From contig JAMKCF010000001.1 of assembly GCA_023634235.1 (NCBI GenBank), forward strand, positions 12,472,258 through 12,536,257: 64,000 nucleotides of DNA, in the 5' to 3' direction. Below are positions 45,801-57,599 of this stretch, piece after piece (positions within the stretch are counted from its first letter, which is position 1; each line of letters begins with the position of its first letter). The notes beneath the pieces were generated by a model. It searched no databases, was not told the DNA's origin, and saw only the letters and a list, made by a program, of their open reading frames with translations. A program made the translations under genes and the position numbers. Origin of the DNA: Pisaster brevispinus (taxonomy: Eukaryota; Echinodermata; Asteroidea; Forcipulatida; Asteriidae).

Positions 45801-48800
45801 AGCAACTTTCAATTTTGAGAAAAGTGTACTGAGGGGACCATCCCATTACGTGTCAAATTGACACTGTCATTTTACTTTCAGTTTGTTTTATTTTTACGCA
45901 ATGTAAACTTTGTATAGTATAATTAAATTGCTGAGTAATAGGTAAATGGAAACCAAATGTGACTAGTTCTTTTCTTGAAAATCAGAAGGATAGTTGCTGT
46001 GCCTTAAGGAAGGTTAATTGCAAAACGTTTTTCATAATTGTTTCTTGCATTGCCTTACTGGTTTTACCTTCAGTACAGCGACCCTGGGACTTCAACAAGT
46101 GCGGTTAGACCAAGTACGTCCAGTAACACCTGTAAGTTTTTCACATGCGCTGGTAAATTTCGGAGTCAAGTTTATTTTAACTTTGCCAACTGCTATGGCC
46201 CTCATTCAAACAATGTTGTATATTATTTAAAGACCTTGTTTAACCATGTGAGAAAAGTATGACAAAATAGGTAATCTCGGTCAACTTTGGAAAAATGTGT
46301 AACTAGTCTAGGTAAAATAAAATATAAAAAAGTTACATAAAGAGGCTATTTTATAGTAGAAGGGTGTAACATACTTTTTGTACGCAATTATTCTGAATTG
46401 AAAAATATGTTACCAAGCTGAATTTTAAGTGTTTCATCTTGAAAATTACCGAAAAAATTTGACATGGAAAATAGCGGACAACATCATGAACATAACATAT
46501 ATTCTCCAAAATAGTATGGTACTGCAATATTTTGCATGTTCACTTTCTACACCAAACTGTGGTTTCAGTGCCAAATTGAATTTATGTTTTACAAATTCTA
46601 ATGCACATTTTTCAAAATTGCCCGGGAAAAGCTGTAACAATGTAGTCCTTCACAAATGTCAAAGTCCAGATATTTTTATTTACCTATATTTTTGGGCCCT
46701 GTCCCATTTCAGAAAGTCAGTTAAAATGCATATTATCCCTTTCCTCTTCGCTTCTACAGATGACAGTGAAGCTTCCACCACTCTGAATGACAGCGATGTT
46801 GTTGTTTTCAAAAGTGCTGTCCCATCAAATGAACCGGTTCCACAGGTACAAGTGCAAGCAATTATAAATACTTCCTTTGTAAAGATATTGGTGCATTGAT
46901 CACTCTTCTCAATTTCGTACCTGTTGACTTGTAAGATATATTTGTTGTGTTTAAAAGAAAGAACAAGAACCACCATACATCTGGCACAGATAGGGCATTG
47001 CGGGGAGGGACATCCAAAATATTAATCACCTGGAAATACACGTAGATGTTGAATGTGAGTTGGGTCATTTTGGTTTGTAGTTGAGTTGGGGCCCTTCATG
47101 GTCCACTTTTATTGATTTTGAAAGTCATATAAACAAAACATCTAGAGAAAAAGAAGGAATAGAATGGATAACATGCTTTGAAGTAATCCTGTGGTGAAAT
47201 AACCTTTGGGAAACTTTTTGGGTACATATATGCGAAGAACAAATAACCAAATGCTCCCTTCATTGTACATTAAACAAAATACTGAAAAGAATATTCACAG
47301 GATAGAGATGGAGAGGAAGTTTCATGGACAAGTGTGACTGGAGGTAGTTTATTTTGCAATGTTGCTTAGGCCTATGTTCGATGTGAAATGCTTGGTGTAA
47401 TAGCATATCAAGTAAAATCAAATTAGGTATCTGTCATTTTTAGTTTGATACTGGTTGACTGCGATAATTTTGTAGACCTAAGTCAATTTAGTTAATGCTT
47501 CGCAGAGCTTATTAGGCATATTTGCTATTTCCAAACATTGAGGAATTTTTTTTTATTCACACTATAGGGAGCCAGTACACCTCATCAAAAAGCAGCCACA
47601 CCCGTTGCACTCAGCAGGCCAACATGTACCTCCTCAAAGTAAGTTGCTGTATATGTGTGAAAATTCACTAATCTGCACTAATTAGCTAGAATGCCCTTTA
47701 AGCATATCTAGCACTTTATTAAACTAAAAATCATGTCAAGATAACTAAAGCATCCATGTGAAGTACCCACCTAGAGGTACTTACAGTAGCAACAACTTTG
47801 CAAGATTTTGAGAATGCTGATAAGAGGCTGATTTTTGGATGGAAATTTGTTCAATCAGAAAATTGTAAAAGACATTAGTTATCAAAGCTATCCATGCATG
47901 TTACACGATGATAGAATGGAGAAATGCCTTGCCATAGGCAATAACCACAATAGCTTCAATGATTTATGTCTAGTTAAAACAATACAAGGTCATTAGTGTT
48001 TATGAAGGGAAGAAGGAATCATACATTTAACACAATTTTGGCGGCTTACATTAATCTCTATCTGTATCTGTGTACAGGTATACTTCAATAACCTTTATTG
48101 AGCACATGTCAATTATATAAAACATTGCCTGAATCACAAAGAAGCAAGTGGCATTCAAGTCAAACAGTGTCACCAAATTCAGTTGAGTTTACTGGACCAA
48201 CTTTTTTTCTCTTTTGTTTGCAAGTTCTTCATTTTATAGTAGATTTGTATTGTACATGTACATATAAAGACAACACTTATCAAGAATGTTTCTTTTTCTT
48301 CTAGCTATCAAGCCTATGTAGAGTTAGGAGACAGTGGAGATGTGTCTGATTTTGAAGATGAGGAGGCTGACTTGAATCGGGCGATTCTGAAAAGCCTTGA
48401 AGATCAGCAAGCACTTCAAGACCACACATACTCTGATACCCTCAAGGACACGTTGCGTCAAATGCAGCTGTCCTTTTGCAAGGAGGATCAGAGTCGCATC
48501 ATTGTGCATCGCAGGAATGTATTGGCAAGCACCCTCCGTGCAGTCACGCACTCTACCTTATCAGCTCATGGTTGAATTTGGTGGCCCAGCTCGGGAATTT
48601 TTAAGGTAAATTAAGTTTCAATTGCAGATTTTTGGGGAGCATAAATAAGGCAATTTTAACACAACTATAAAAAGTGTCTTTATTGCAGGCAAGTGTTAAG
48701 GAGTTATGCTGTTTAAGTTTACACATCTAGATGGAGTGGGGATATGAAACATTTTCATTGGCTCTAATTCTCATGTCATCCAACATGGGAACTTCTTGGA

Positions 48801-51719
48801 AAAAAATAAATAAATAAATAAATAAAATAAACAAATACAATTTTACAAGCTCAACGTGTGTCAATTTAAGTTTTAGAAGGATAAATTTAAGACTTCCAAA
48901 TAATTTTTTGATGTCAGGGTTTGTGCAGGATTCAAAAGACACTAATGCACATTGCCTTTCTATCCTCTCAGAAAAGAAATTAGTGGAACTGCAGCATCAG
49001 TTACATAGGTAAGCAAGTGGACTTCACCAGTAATTGTATGCAAGAGCATGTTGAGTCTAACCTTGAATTTGACATACGAGGTGGATTATCATTGCATTTG
49101 CTTTTAACACTTATTTCAGATTGCTGATGAAGGACATATCAAATAAGATTCTGGTTGGGCCAGAAGACAACAAGGTCTTCCTGTATGACATTCGCTTCCT
49201 GGAGAATCAATTATACAACACCTGTGGGAAGTTGACATCATGGAGCCTAATGCATGGTGGACCAGGCCTTCATTGCTTAAATGATGCAATGTTGAGGCTC
49301 ATGATGGGTCAGAGAGTCTGTGCTATGAACTTCAAAGACATCCCTGAGGAAGATGCTCGGGCTAGAATAAACCAGGTGAGTATATTGCAGTCATTGAAAT
49401 ACTACTATTTTGGCCAGTTGTGAAATGTTGCGTAATTTCTGACCGTCAATGGGCACAAGTAGATGATCTTCTTTTCGAGGAGGGGGGGGGGGGTTCACAC
49501 AGTCTCCATTTATTTTTCTCATGTTATTTGTTGTACTGAGTCCTTGACGAAAAATGTAAGTTTTAGATAAAGAAGAATTATTTTTTACTGTACAGTTTGA
49601 GTCGCTGATTCATGCTTTCAAATCAGCAAGAGACCTGGTCACTGATATTAAATGGCCCGAGCCCAAACAGCTGTAAACAATTTATTTATTCATCAGCAAC
49701 ATACAATGCATAAGTTTTTTAATTCATATCCCGACTCAAACCTGTAGAATGGCAGATCGGTGTCACCAACTTGAGTTGAGTTTACTGGACCAACTTTTTG
49801 AGAGTACATGTAGTGTGCAATACTGTATTTAACATTTTGAAACAAGCTTATGCTTTGCAGTTAAACACTTATTTTTTTTCTTTTCAGATAATTGAGACTA
49901 AGGATGCCACAGAAAATCAAGACATTATATCAGATTTGGCAAGTTGGCTAATTGACTGTGGCTGCACTCGGTATACAGCTGGAAAGTATGTGGACAAAGA
50001 GAAATGTGTGAATTCACTATGCAAGTTCTTCTTGTACTACCGGTAAGAGTAAATATCACCTTATACAATATATTCATTTCCATTGTCACTATCATTAAAC
50101 AACATGCATATAGCTTTACGGGGGAACACTACCCTCGCCCATATCATTCAGTTGGATGTACATATAGACAACTACAAATTCAGGCAGCAAATTTGTTGGC
50201 AGATGAATTTCATAAAATATAAATTCTGAAAGAAAATTAACTGCCAAGAATGTGTTAGATTGTGATGGTCCGAGGTTTTAATTTTAATATTTGTGTAGAA
50301 TCAGTTTTTGACCAACCTTTTGCATTTCATGCAAACATGGAAAAGAACAATTACACTAATCATTTTATTTATTTATTTACATCTTGGAAGGCAGCTCTGA
50401 TTACTAAAATTAGACACTTTTCACTTCAAAGGATCAAGCCAGCAATCGATGGATTTGTATCTGGGATGGATGATGTAGGTCATGTGTGGAGCACTTTCAT
50501 CTCCTCTGTCCGGGGTGCCAAGGATATGTTGTGCTACACGGATGGCAAGCTAACTGTGGATCACTTCAAAGAGATATACACAGTGGAGAGATCTCCCAAT
50601 GGAAGTAACCAGCACAGTGCTGAACTGGATACACTCTACTGCTGGGAAGTGTATCTGCATGAGTGTGAAGGTCGGTTGAAACTACTTTTAATTATTGAAC
50701 ACATTGGGTATAGTACTCAGCACAATGAGCTCTCTGACCATAGCTAAGATAGTGGACTCTTTCATGGTTGCCTGCATTGCCCTATGATTTCCTGTTCGTT
50801 TTTCCCCTTTCCCCCTTTTTTAGCTATCACCTCGAGTGGCCTGCCTTGGGCCTTGTGGTTGGCGATTTCCCATAAAAAAACAATAAAATAAAAAAATAAA
50901 AAAATATAAAAATTGCAGGTGTGGGCTGTATCAAGAGCAATGCAATTATTATACACAGCGACATAGCTGGAGGGGGAGGGGGCGTGGGGTTCCCCCAACT
51001 GGAAATTGGGCCAACTATTAAGAAAAGAATGTTAGTATTACTAAGGGGAAAAAACAGGTTGATAAAAAAATCGAAAAGTATCAATAATTGACCTTTAAAA
51101 TCTATACTAGCAATGGAGTTCATGGGATATCAATTTCACATAAATCATTAATCTAACTTTAATGCTATGTTCGCACTGGGTGTTATTTTTATCAAACTCA
51201 CATTGACATTGTCTACTTTCCACTCTCCAAAGTCAAGTGCTAAAAATCCATAAATTTAGAAGTCTCATTTGTGACTTAACAAGACTCATATTTAATTTAG
51301 CTAGGACCATTTCAATTTTTCCATTTTTAAATGATATTGAAAAGAGAACCATATTTTTAAGCTGTTTTTTTCCAATTCCATTACCAGGAATACCACTTTA
51401 AATGCTAAAAATAAGTGGATGAATGATCAATACAAAGTGGGATTTTGTCCATGCAGGTTCAGCCGAGATCAACCTAAATCGCCTGTTGGAGTTCATAACG
51501 GGAGCATCCAGGGTCCCACCTCTGGGATTCAACAAGCAGATCACCATAGCTTTCTTCTCGTCATCCAACGAAGAAAGGCAGTGCAATGCCAGAAGATTCC
51601 CGTCTGCATCAATCTGTGGGTTGCAATTAAACCTACCTCGGGGGATCTCAGATCCAGATGAGTTCAAAGTATCGATGGATAGGGCCATTCTTGAGTGTTG
51701 TGGCTTTGGAAGACTTTAA
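42874..51719 (+). pseudogene. HECT E3 ubiquitin ligase gene (G2E3-like), transposon cargo, about 15 exons
   Basis: Exons inferred from AG/GT boundaries and phase: 42,874-43,092; 44,006-44,512 (with a frame problem near 44,200); 45,393-45,491; 45,592-45,759; 46,074-46,131; 46,760-46,845; 47,301-47,343; 47,568-47,639; 48,305-48,605; 49,120-49,375; about 49,596-49,670; 49,888-50,042; 50,432-50,670; 51,457-51,719. The N-terminal part is Ser-rich and low complexity. A ubiquitin-interacting motif (EEADLNRAILKSLED) precedes the HECT domain: RIIVHRRNVLASTLRAV, GGPAREFLR|LLMKDIS, LMHGGPGLHCLND, and a C-lobe LLEFITGASRVPPLGF with the catalytic Cys in SASICGLQLNLPRG, ending at the usual short C-terminus. 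The ligase would pass ubiquitin from E2 to a target via that Cys. One base shifts frame at about 48,550, and several residues expected before GGP are absent, so this copy is probably broken or the assembly has an error. The 5' exons are uncertain. Confidence 0.8.
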
Positions 51720-53786
51720 CCACAGTAAACCTTGGATAAGTCTAGTGAAAATGGACAACCTGATTTTGGTCCGAGTATTTGACCAATTGGGCACCACGAT
51801 AACTGTGTTCTTCAACCTACATGTATATATAAAACAGTTTGCATCCCCCCATGATTGAATGTACAATCTGCCCTCAACTAACCATTTAAAAGATGCTCTG
51901 GACTTCTGAGTGACAAATCTTTGACCCCAGAGCGTCTGAAGCCTCTCTTATTACCTGTCATGCTAAAACAAGACATGTTGTATAGCTGTGAAACTCATCC
52001 TTTTCTACTTTTGGACTGTCTCTTCATAAAGTGTATCAATTTGGGGTGTTTTTTCTGCCCAAATCACCCGATCTCAGGAAGAATACATTTTAAAAAGAGG
52101 CTGATATGCTGAATTTGACATTAGAGCCCCTCTTTAAATCAGTATAGAGTCAGTTGAGTTGTACATAGATGGAGACAGTTAAATTGTTATTAAATGTTCC
52201 AAGAAGTTAATGTCTCCAACCCCGTATTTGGTTACTGAAAAGTACCATGTTCTCAGAAATTATTGCACTTTAATTTTTTTCAAATACTGTTGTTAGGAGG
52301 CGATTTAAACAGTAGGCCTACATCAATTACTTCCAATTTGACCTCACCACAAGTCAAGTGTATGTATTATCTTGCCAGATATCCATGTATCGCTTTATTA
52401 TACACAAAAACAATATGATATGGTTTGTTTTATTAAATGTTATTTATTTGGTTTCCATTATTTCAAAGTAAATTTTCTATTAGACAGACATGTACATGTA
52501 CAAAGTGTCGTACTCAACATGACACTTAAACAAAAAATAATGCCAGGTTTTTACTGCCACCGCTTTCCAAGATTATTTTCTTGGTCATTTTTGCCACAAA
52601 TTGGACAGTATTTGTTTCTTTGCGTTTTTCTTCTTTTTTCTTTTGGGAGGGGGTGATTCAGTGCCTCCGAAAATTAGGCCCAACAAGATTAAGGACAGTC
52701 TGAAAGTTTTCAAATTAACTAATTGAATCATATGGAGGATATCACTTTTTAACACTAAAATGACATTAAAGGGAAACTCAAGAGTAATTTCATCCATTTT
52801 CAAAATAAGCATTTGTTTGTACATGTTCACTGTGTTACCAATCAACCACAATAGCAAACACTTTTTAGGATCCCATTTACATATGTATCTTTCTTGACAT
52901 GGCAGTTTCTGCATATGGGATGTTCATCCTATTTTACACTGAAAAGATCCCTGTACTGATGATGCAGACTTTTTTACATGTGTGTTTTTCTATAAACATG
53001 TAAAACAAAAGTTGTTTTTTTCACAAAAATAGAACAAAGGGCCTTATTATTCAACCCCCCCCCCCCCTAACCCGGTTCTAAATGTACCTTACATGGTCAT
53101 ACAGCTGATGCTGTGATCTTATTTAGGATCCCAGGAATTTGTACTGGGTAAATGACCAAAAATATATATGTAAATTAATTTTTATTGTATGGTACAGAAA
53201 TTGTAGGCAGAAATACATGTACTGTATGTACTTTTTTGAATTTTTTTCTTTTCACTTGGCTTCATGAGAAAAACATTCCAAAATTTACAGCAAGTTATAA
53301 AGTGGCAAGTTATTTGTTATAAATGTATTTGACTTTACCTCAGTGACTACCAAATGAGAAACATTCATTGGGATTGCATTTGAAATTGCTGAATTATAAA
53401 AGCTTATTTCAGTTTGGACCAAACAAAAACTAACTTTTTCTTTGAAATAATAAATTAAATCAAAACTTATGGTACTACCCAACCCAAGCCTAATTTTAAA
53501 ATAAAGTTTTTGCGATGGTGTTAGGTAACATGTACATAGGTTTTCTAAATCCAGACACTTAAACCACTAAAACAATGAACAAATAACACAAACAGATTAT
53601 GACATTTTCACTTGTTTCGGTAGCTGCTACAAATGAATGCACTATAAATAACTGACCATTATCTCGCCTAAGTTTAATCTCGCCCCAGTAATTGTGCTAA
53701 AAAAATTCAACAACAAAAGAAATTTACCAAGACACCATTTCTTTTTGAAGGTTTGAAGTTAGTTTGAAGGTAGTTTTGTACCTCAA
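51720..53786. other. Spacer between HECT and transposase genes
   Basis: AT-rich, non-coding, between two convergent genes. It must hold both polyadenylation sites. It has a C-run at 53,058-53,067 and scattered CATGTACATG. No ORF that I recognise. Confidence 0.5.
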
Positions 53787-55394
53787 TTACTGAGCCACTA
53801 CATTAACATGGGCAGCCATAAATGCATTAACATAATATCGCACAGAATGATAAATATCGACACCATAGTTGTCACTTTCAGCAAGGGGATTGAAGCGAGC
53901 CTGCAATTCCTCAATGTCAACATGCTGCACTCTTGTTTCAGGCACTTCCACAACTATACGGTCATCTGGTAACTCTTCAGTAGGGCATGGGGGTGGTTTC
54001 AGGATCAATTCCGAATGTGTCAATGTCCAAGCCATTGCCATCTTCATGCAGGTTGAGTCGACCAGTAATCCATAGCTGAATAGGTGTACAGTTACGCTCT
54101 GAACGCAGGCTGTGGTTATTGTATGCCACTGTGAACTCTCTCAGGCACTTGTTAATCCGAGGAAGGTAAACGAAATGAAGACAAAACATATCCACCTCAG
54201 ACTCCACATCAAGCATTCCACCTCCCTCTAAGTGGTAGAACAAGCTGTAAAATGTCTGTATTACAGCATAGTACACATCCCGCCACAGACGTTCAATACG
54301 ATCTTCTCTCCTCCATGATAGCCTCAACTGTTACGTTTTCACTTCCTTTATCTGCCCTTACTCGCGATGGTAATCCATAATGTGCAACAGCATCAAGAAA
54401 CAAATTACCTACAGTGTCTGCTCGGTTGTTGTCGGAGCACTGTAGATACACAATGAGCCTGCTGTACCCATCTATGCTACCATGAGTCACTAGGCGCCAT
54501 CTTATTAGGGCATGGTGACCATCGATGTGCCAGAGACTATTTGTGCCTGGCACGCTGTAAACTCGTCTTCGTGCCATTAAACCCCATCGTAGAGCTGAGT
54601 TGACAGGGTCAACACTTTTCAGGGCAATCCTTATCCTGTTCTGCTGAACAACAACACCACGGGACCGTAAATGTCCAACCATCATGGTAAAGCCACAATG
54701 GGGGTGTTCATGATAAACTGAACGTACATGCTCCGTAAGGTCATCATCACTGATGTCACTGTAACGATTAAGTATGTGTCCACTCTGCTGCAATCTTTTC
54801 CAGAGTGTTGTCCGACACACCAAAAACATGCGGGCTATGGCAACAAATTTGAATCCAAGATGAAACAAAAATGAAACCTGATCGAGGTTAATGTTGAATC
54901 TTGGACGACCTGGGCATGCTGGGCCGGGAACGGCAGAAACTTCAACCATGCCAGCATTTCTCAATGTGCATAGTGTTGTGTTCCATGAGTCTCTCATTCC
55001 ACAAGGTCTTGATTTCCTGCATTACTCTCAACAATGATGATATTTTCTCTGAAGTTGCAATTACTGCTGCTAGTGAACGGCCTGGCCCGACGTCAGCATG
55101 GTCATCAGTGTCACTGTCAGTGTCACTAACAACGTTAACGTCAACATCAACAACAGTAACAGTAACACTGCTAGTGCTATCGTTTATCATGTTTATGCTT
55201 ACGTCAGATGATGATTATTCCCGTAGGTTGTCATGGATGGTTACTAAAGCACGCACGTACCGCTCGAGTCTCAGCACAATATCTTCTGCATCAGAAAATT
55301 CGTTTGAAGAGTACTTCACTTCACAAAAATTGATGAAATCACGTAAAGAAATAAAAAACTGTCCAGCCCCAGGGTCTCCTGCTTCCGCAGCCAT
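53787..55394 (-). pseudogene. IS3/rve-like DDE transposase of the 14-kb transposon, broken
   Basis: The likely start is the ATG at 55,394 (MAAEAGDPGAGQFF). The frame has an in-frame stop near 55,214 before MINDSTSS, so either a nonsense mutation or an intron lies there. The next frames hold an HTH-like region ([21 protein letters not shown]), then the integrase core: Asp in [13 protein letters not shown] (about 54,527), Asp in VRADKGSEN (about 54,345), then, after a frameshift near 54,310, [13 protein letters not shown] with the probable catalytic Glu. Only about 20 residues separate the second Asp and the Glu instead of about 35, so part of the catalytic core is deleted. Further pieces (53,977-54,327 and 53,787-54,047) give the C-terminal region (YNNHSLRSERNCTPIQLW). 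The enzyme would cut and join TIR ends; this copy looks dead. Confidence 0.85.
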
Positions 55395-55633
55395 TTTATT
55401 CCCTTGTACATGTATATACGCGAATCAAGTCTCATTCCCTGACCATCAGTTAAACCCGTACGCCCACCTCAGTGAACCATACTATACCATCCATAGTCTG
55501 GCCCGATCTAAAACATCAAGGATACGGGGATCAAGTGGACAGGAAGCCAAACTATATCCCACAATTCCGTTTTCGCACATATATTGAACGAACATCAAAT
55601 ATATATATTGGTGTAACATCGCACATGTATATT

Positions 55634-55980
55634 AAATTATCGCATATGTATATCACAAAACATCGCATACAAATGATCGCATATAATATATATAAAAAAA
55701 TTATCAAATATATATATGAAATTATCGCATATATTAAACAATTATCGCATGATCGCATATAAAATATATTTAAAAATTATCAAATATATATAAAAAAATT
55801 ATCGCATACATAAAAAAATTATCGCATATATATTGCAAATTATCGCACATATATTACAAATTATTGCATATATTGCATACATAAAACGAATATCGCACAT
55901 GTATGACAATCATCGCATATATATGAGAAACATCGCACATACATTGTACATTATCGTATTGCAACGTTTTACACGCCATA
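55634..55980 (-). repeat. Right terminal inverted repeat of the 14-kb transposon
   Basis: Reverse complement of 41,805-42,162 with small indels. It has the same GCGAT-containing units and ends ACACGCCATA. Short ORFs on it mirror those of the left repeat and are not genes. Confidence 0.9.
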
Positions 55981-56003
55981 CTTCATGTACAGACATATAA
56001 TAC

Positions 56004-56298
56004 CTATAGACCTTTCCATTGTTGATAAACAAACAGCGCTGGTTGGCATGGACCGCCGAATGTTAGTAAAACATTCAATCGTGTTAACAGATGTTTTAAC
56101 CAAATTCAACACTTTCGGCAAGCTTCTAATTAAATAAAATACCTCCCATGATCGGTTGCTTTGTTTCCAAAAGAATCAACACTATTTTTGAATATTTGTG
56201 TAACGTTGTTACAAACTGTAGCTATCTGTTTTTGTTTTGTATTTGATGACTTTCCATAGTTTTCTTGAGCTGTGACGTTGCAAAAGAAAGGTCTATAG
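56004..56298. mobile_element. Candidate MITE with 13-bp inverted ends
   Basis: CTATAGACCTTTC (56,004-56,016) and its perfect complement GAAAGGTCTATAG (56,286-56,298) bound 295 bp of non-coding DNA. The target duplication is unclear (perhaps TA inside the repeat), so classification is open. Confidence 0.4.
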
Positions 56299-56504
56299 AC
56301 CGACAGCGCCTATGGAAATCAACGTCTGGATACCGTAATTTTAAAAGCACCCGACCATACCCAAACTATGGGCAAAATCCGCGAAAACGCAAGCAAAAAC
56401 ACAATTTTTTTATCGATTAAAATGTTCTGACATCAACACAATTACACTGACTCCGACAATACCCGAACACCTAGTGTTTGTTTCAACAAACACTAAAGCT
56501 CTAG

Positions 56505-56770
56505 TTTTCACTGCTTTCCTACTGTTTAATTCTCACTGCTTTCATACTATTACAATCTTACTGTTTAAATCGCAATGCTTTTGTTACATTAAAAGCTAAT
56601 CGCTTTCTTACTCTTAAAATCTATTGGCTTTTATACTGTAAAAATATCACTACTCTTACTGTTAAAATCTGACTGCTTTCCTATTAATAAAAACGTCACT
56701 ATATCCTGATTAAAATTTCAGTGTTTGCTAACTGTTGAAATATTACTGTTTTCTGACTTGTGTAATCTTA
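56505..56770. repeat. Degenerate tandem repeat of about 26 bp
   Basis: Variants of CACTGCTTTCCTACTGTTTA recur about every 25-35 bp, beginning directly after the CTAG end of Helentron-like copy B. From 56,770 to 57,120 I see only AT-rich sequence. Confidence 0.6.
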
Positions 56771-57137
56771 TTTTCTATTCCAATCAGTGTCAACAATATT
56801 TTATCTTAAAAAAATGTCCACAAACTTCCTTGGGTTTGTTACAAATAATTCACATTGTTTCATTATGAACTTCCCTTTCCTATAGTGTGGTATTTTTCAA
56901 TTTGTTGTCTGTATAATTTCCACAACCTAACACTATGTTTCTAAACCTAGTGTTCTTAAGGTCATTATCATACATTTGACACTCAAACACTGAACCCACT
57001 TCATTCATTATGAGAAAACATCAATAGTGGTAATGATGTATGCATGATGTTAGTAGTTTGTCTAATACATGTTAATTTACCATTTACTGATCGCATCAGT
57101 ATTAATTCAAAATTCAACTTTTACAGCCTCATAGTAG

Positions 57138-57599
57138 CTATAATAAGTGGGGATTACTCGAGTTTGAACCTCTTACATACACATGATCAATCAATGTTCC
57201 TTTCATAGTTGTAGCATCTACAACACACTGCTTGTAACCATGCTCACTCATCATATTCACAATGCTTGTAGAACATGTAGTCTTAACATTCAGAATGTCT
57301 TCATTAAAGTCTCCCATTATTACACATCTACTTGATACTTTCTGCAGTTCATTCACAAGGGTTTTCATATTATATATAAAATTCTGAAGCACATATGATG
57401 CTGGTCCATAGATGACAACTACTACTGACACATTGGAAATGATCTGGAAAGCAATGTCTTCTATATTTTGGCTGGCAACATAAGTCTACTCATTAACCTC
57501 TTGGTTTTACCATAGACTGCTACACCTCCATGAGACTGATGCTTTAACATTTCAGTTAATTGACTTGAATTATCATAAGAAAGACAACTTGGTTGATGG
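57138..57599 (-). pseudogene. AP-type endonuclease (EEP) fragment
   Basis: The frame 57,138-57,431 has CVIMGDFNEDIL and TLIDHVYVRG, motifs of the endonuclease/exonuclease/phosphatase fold used by LINEs and by Helentron-class elements. The G-T-L-I-D-H-V-Y form is one I associate with the Helentron endonuclease. Upstream, in another frame, lies HGGVAVYGKTKRL. It is cut at 57,600 by the gypsy-2 LTR, so the N-terminal part may lie beyond the window. Confidence 0.6.

Larger units (their letters stand above)
41805..55980. mobile_element. 14.2-kb IS3EU-like DNA transposon carrying a HECT ligase gene
   Basis: Inverted repeats of about 350 bp begin TATGGCGTGT at 41,805 and end ACACGCCATA at 55,980. 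The flanks are GTTCAT (41,799-41,804) and CTTCAT (55,981-55,986), a 6-bp duplication with one mismatch. Inside, an IS3/retroviral-integrase-like transposase lies at the right end (minus) and a multi-exon HECT gene fills the left (plus), facing it. TAT...ATA ends, 6-bp duplication and an rve-type transposase match IS3EU elements as I remember them. The surrounding Helentron-like copy resumes on the far side, confirming insertion. Confidence 0.85.
40767..56504 (+). mobile_element. Helentron-like element, copy B, split by the 14-kb transposon
   Basis: It starts directly after copy A with TTTTAGTTTATCTTTTTCTT (about 40,778) and is similar to copy A over the first 800 or so bases. It is interrupted at 41,805-55,980 and ends at 56,504 with the same inverted motif, hairpin (56,473-56,494) and CTAG (56,501-56,504). 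Head-to-tail adjacency with copy A fits rolling-circle replication. It contains a possible MITE (56,004-56,298). Confidence 0.65.
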
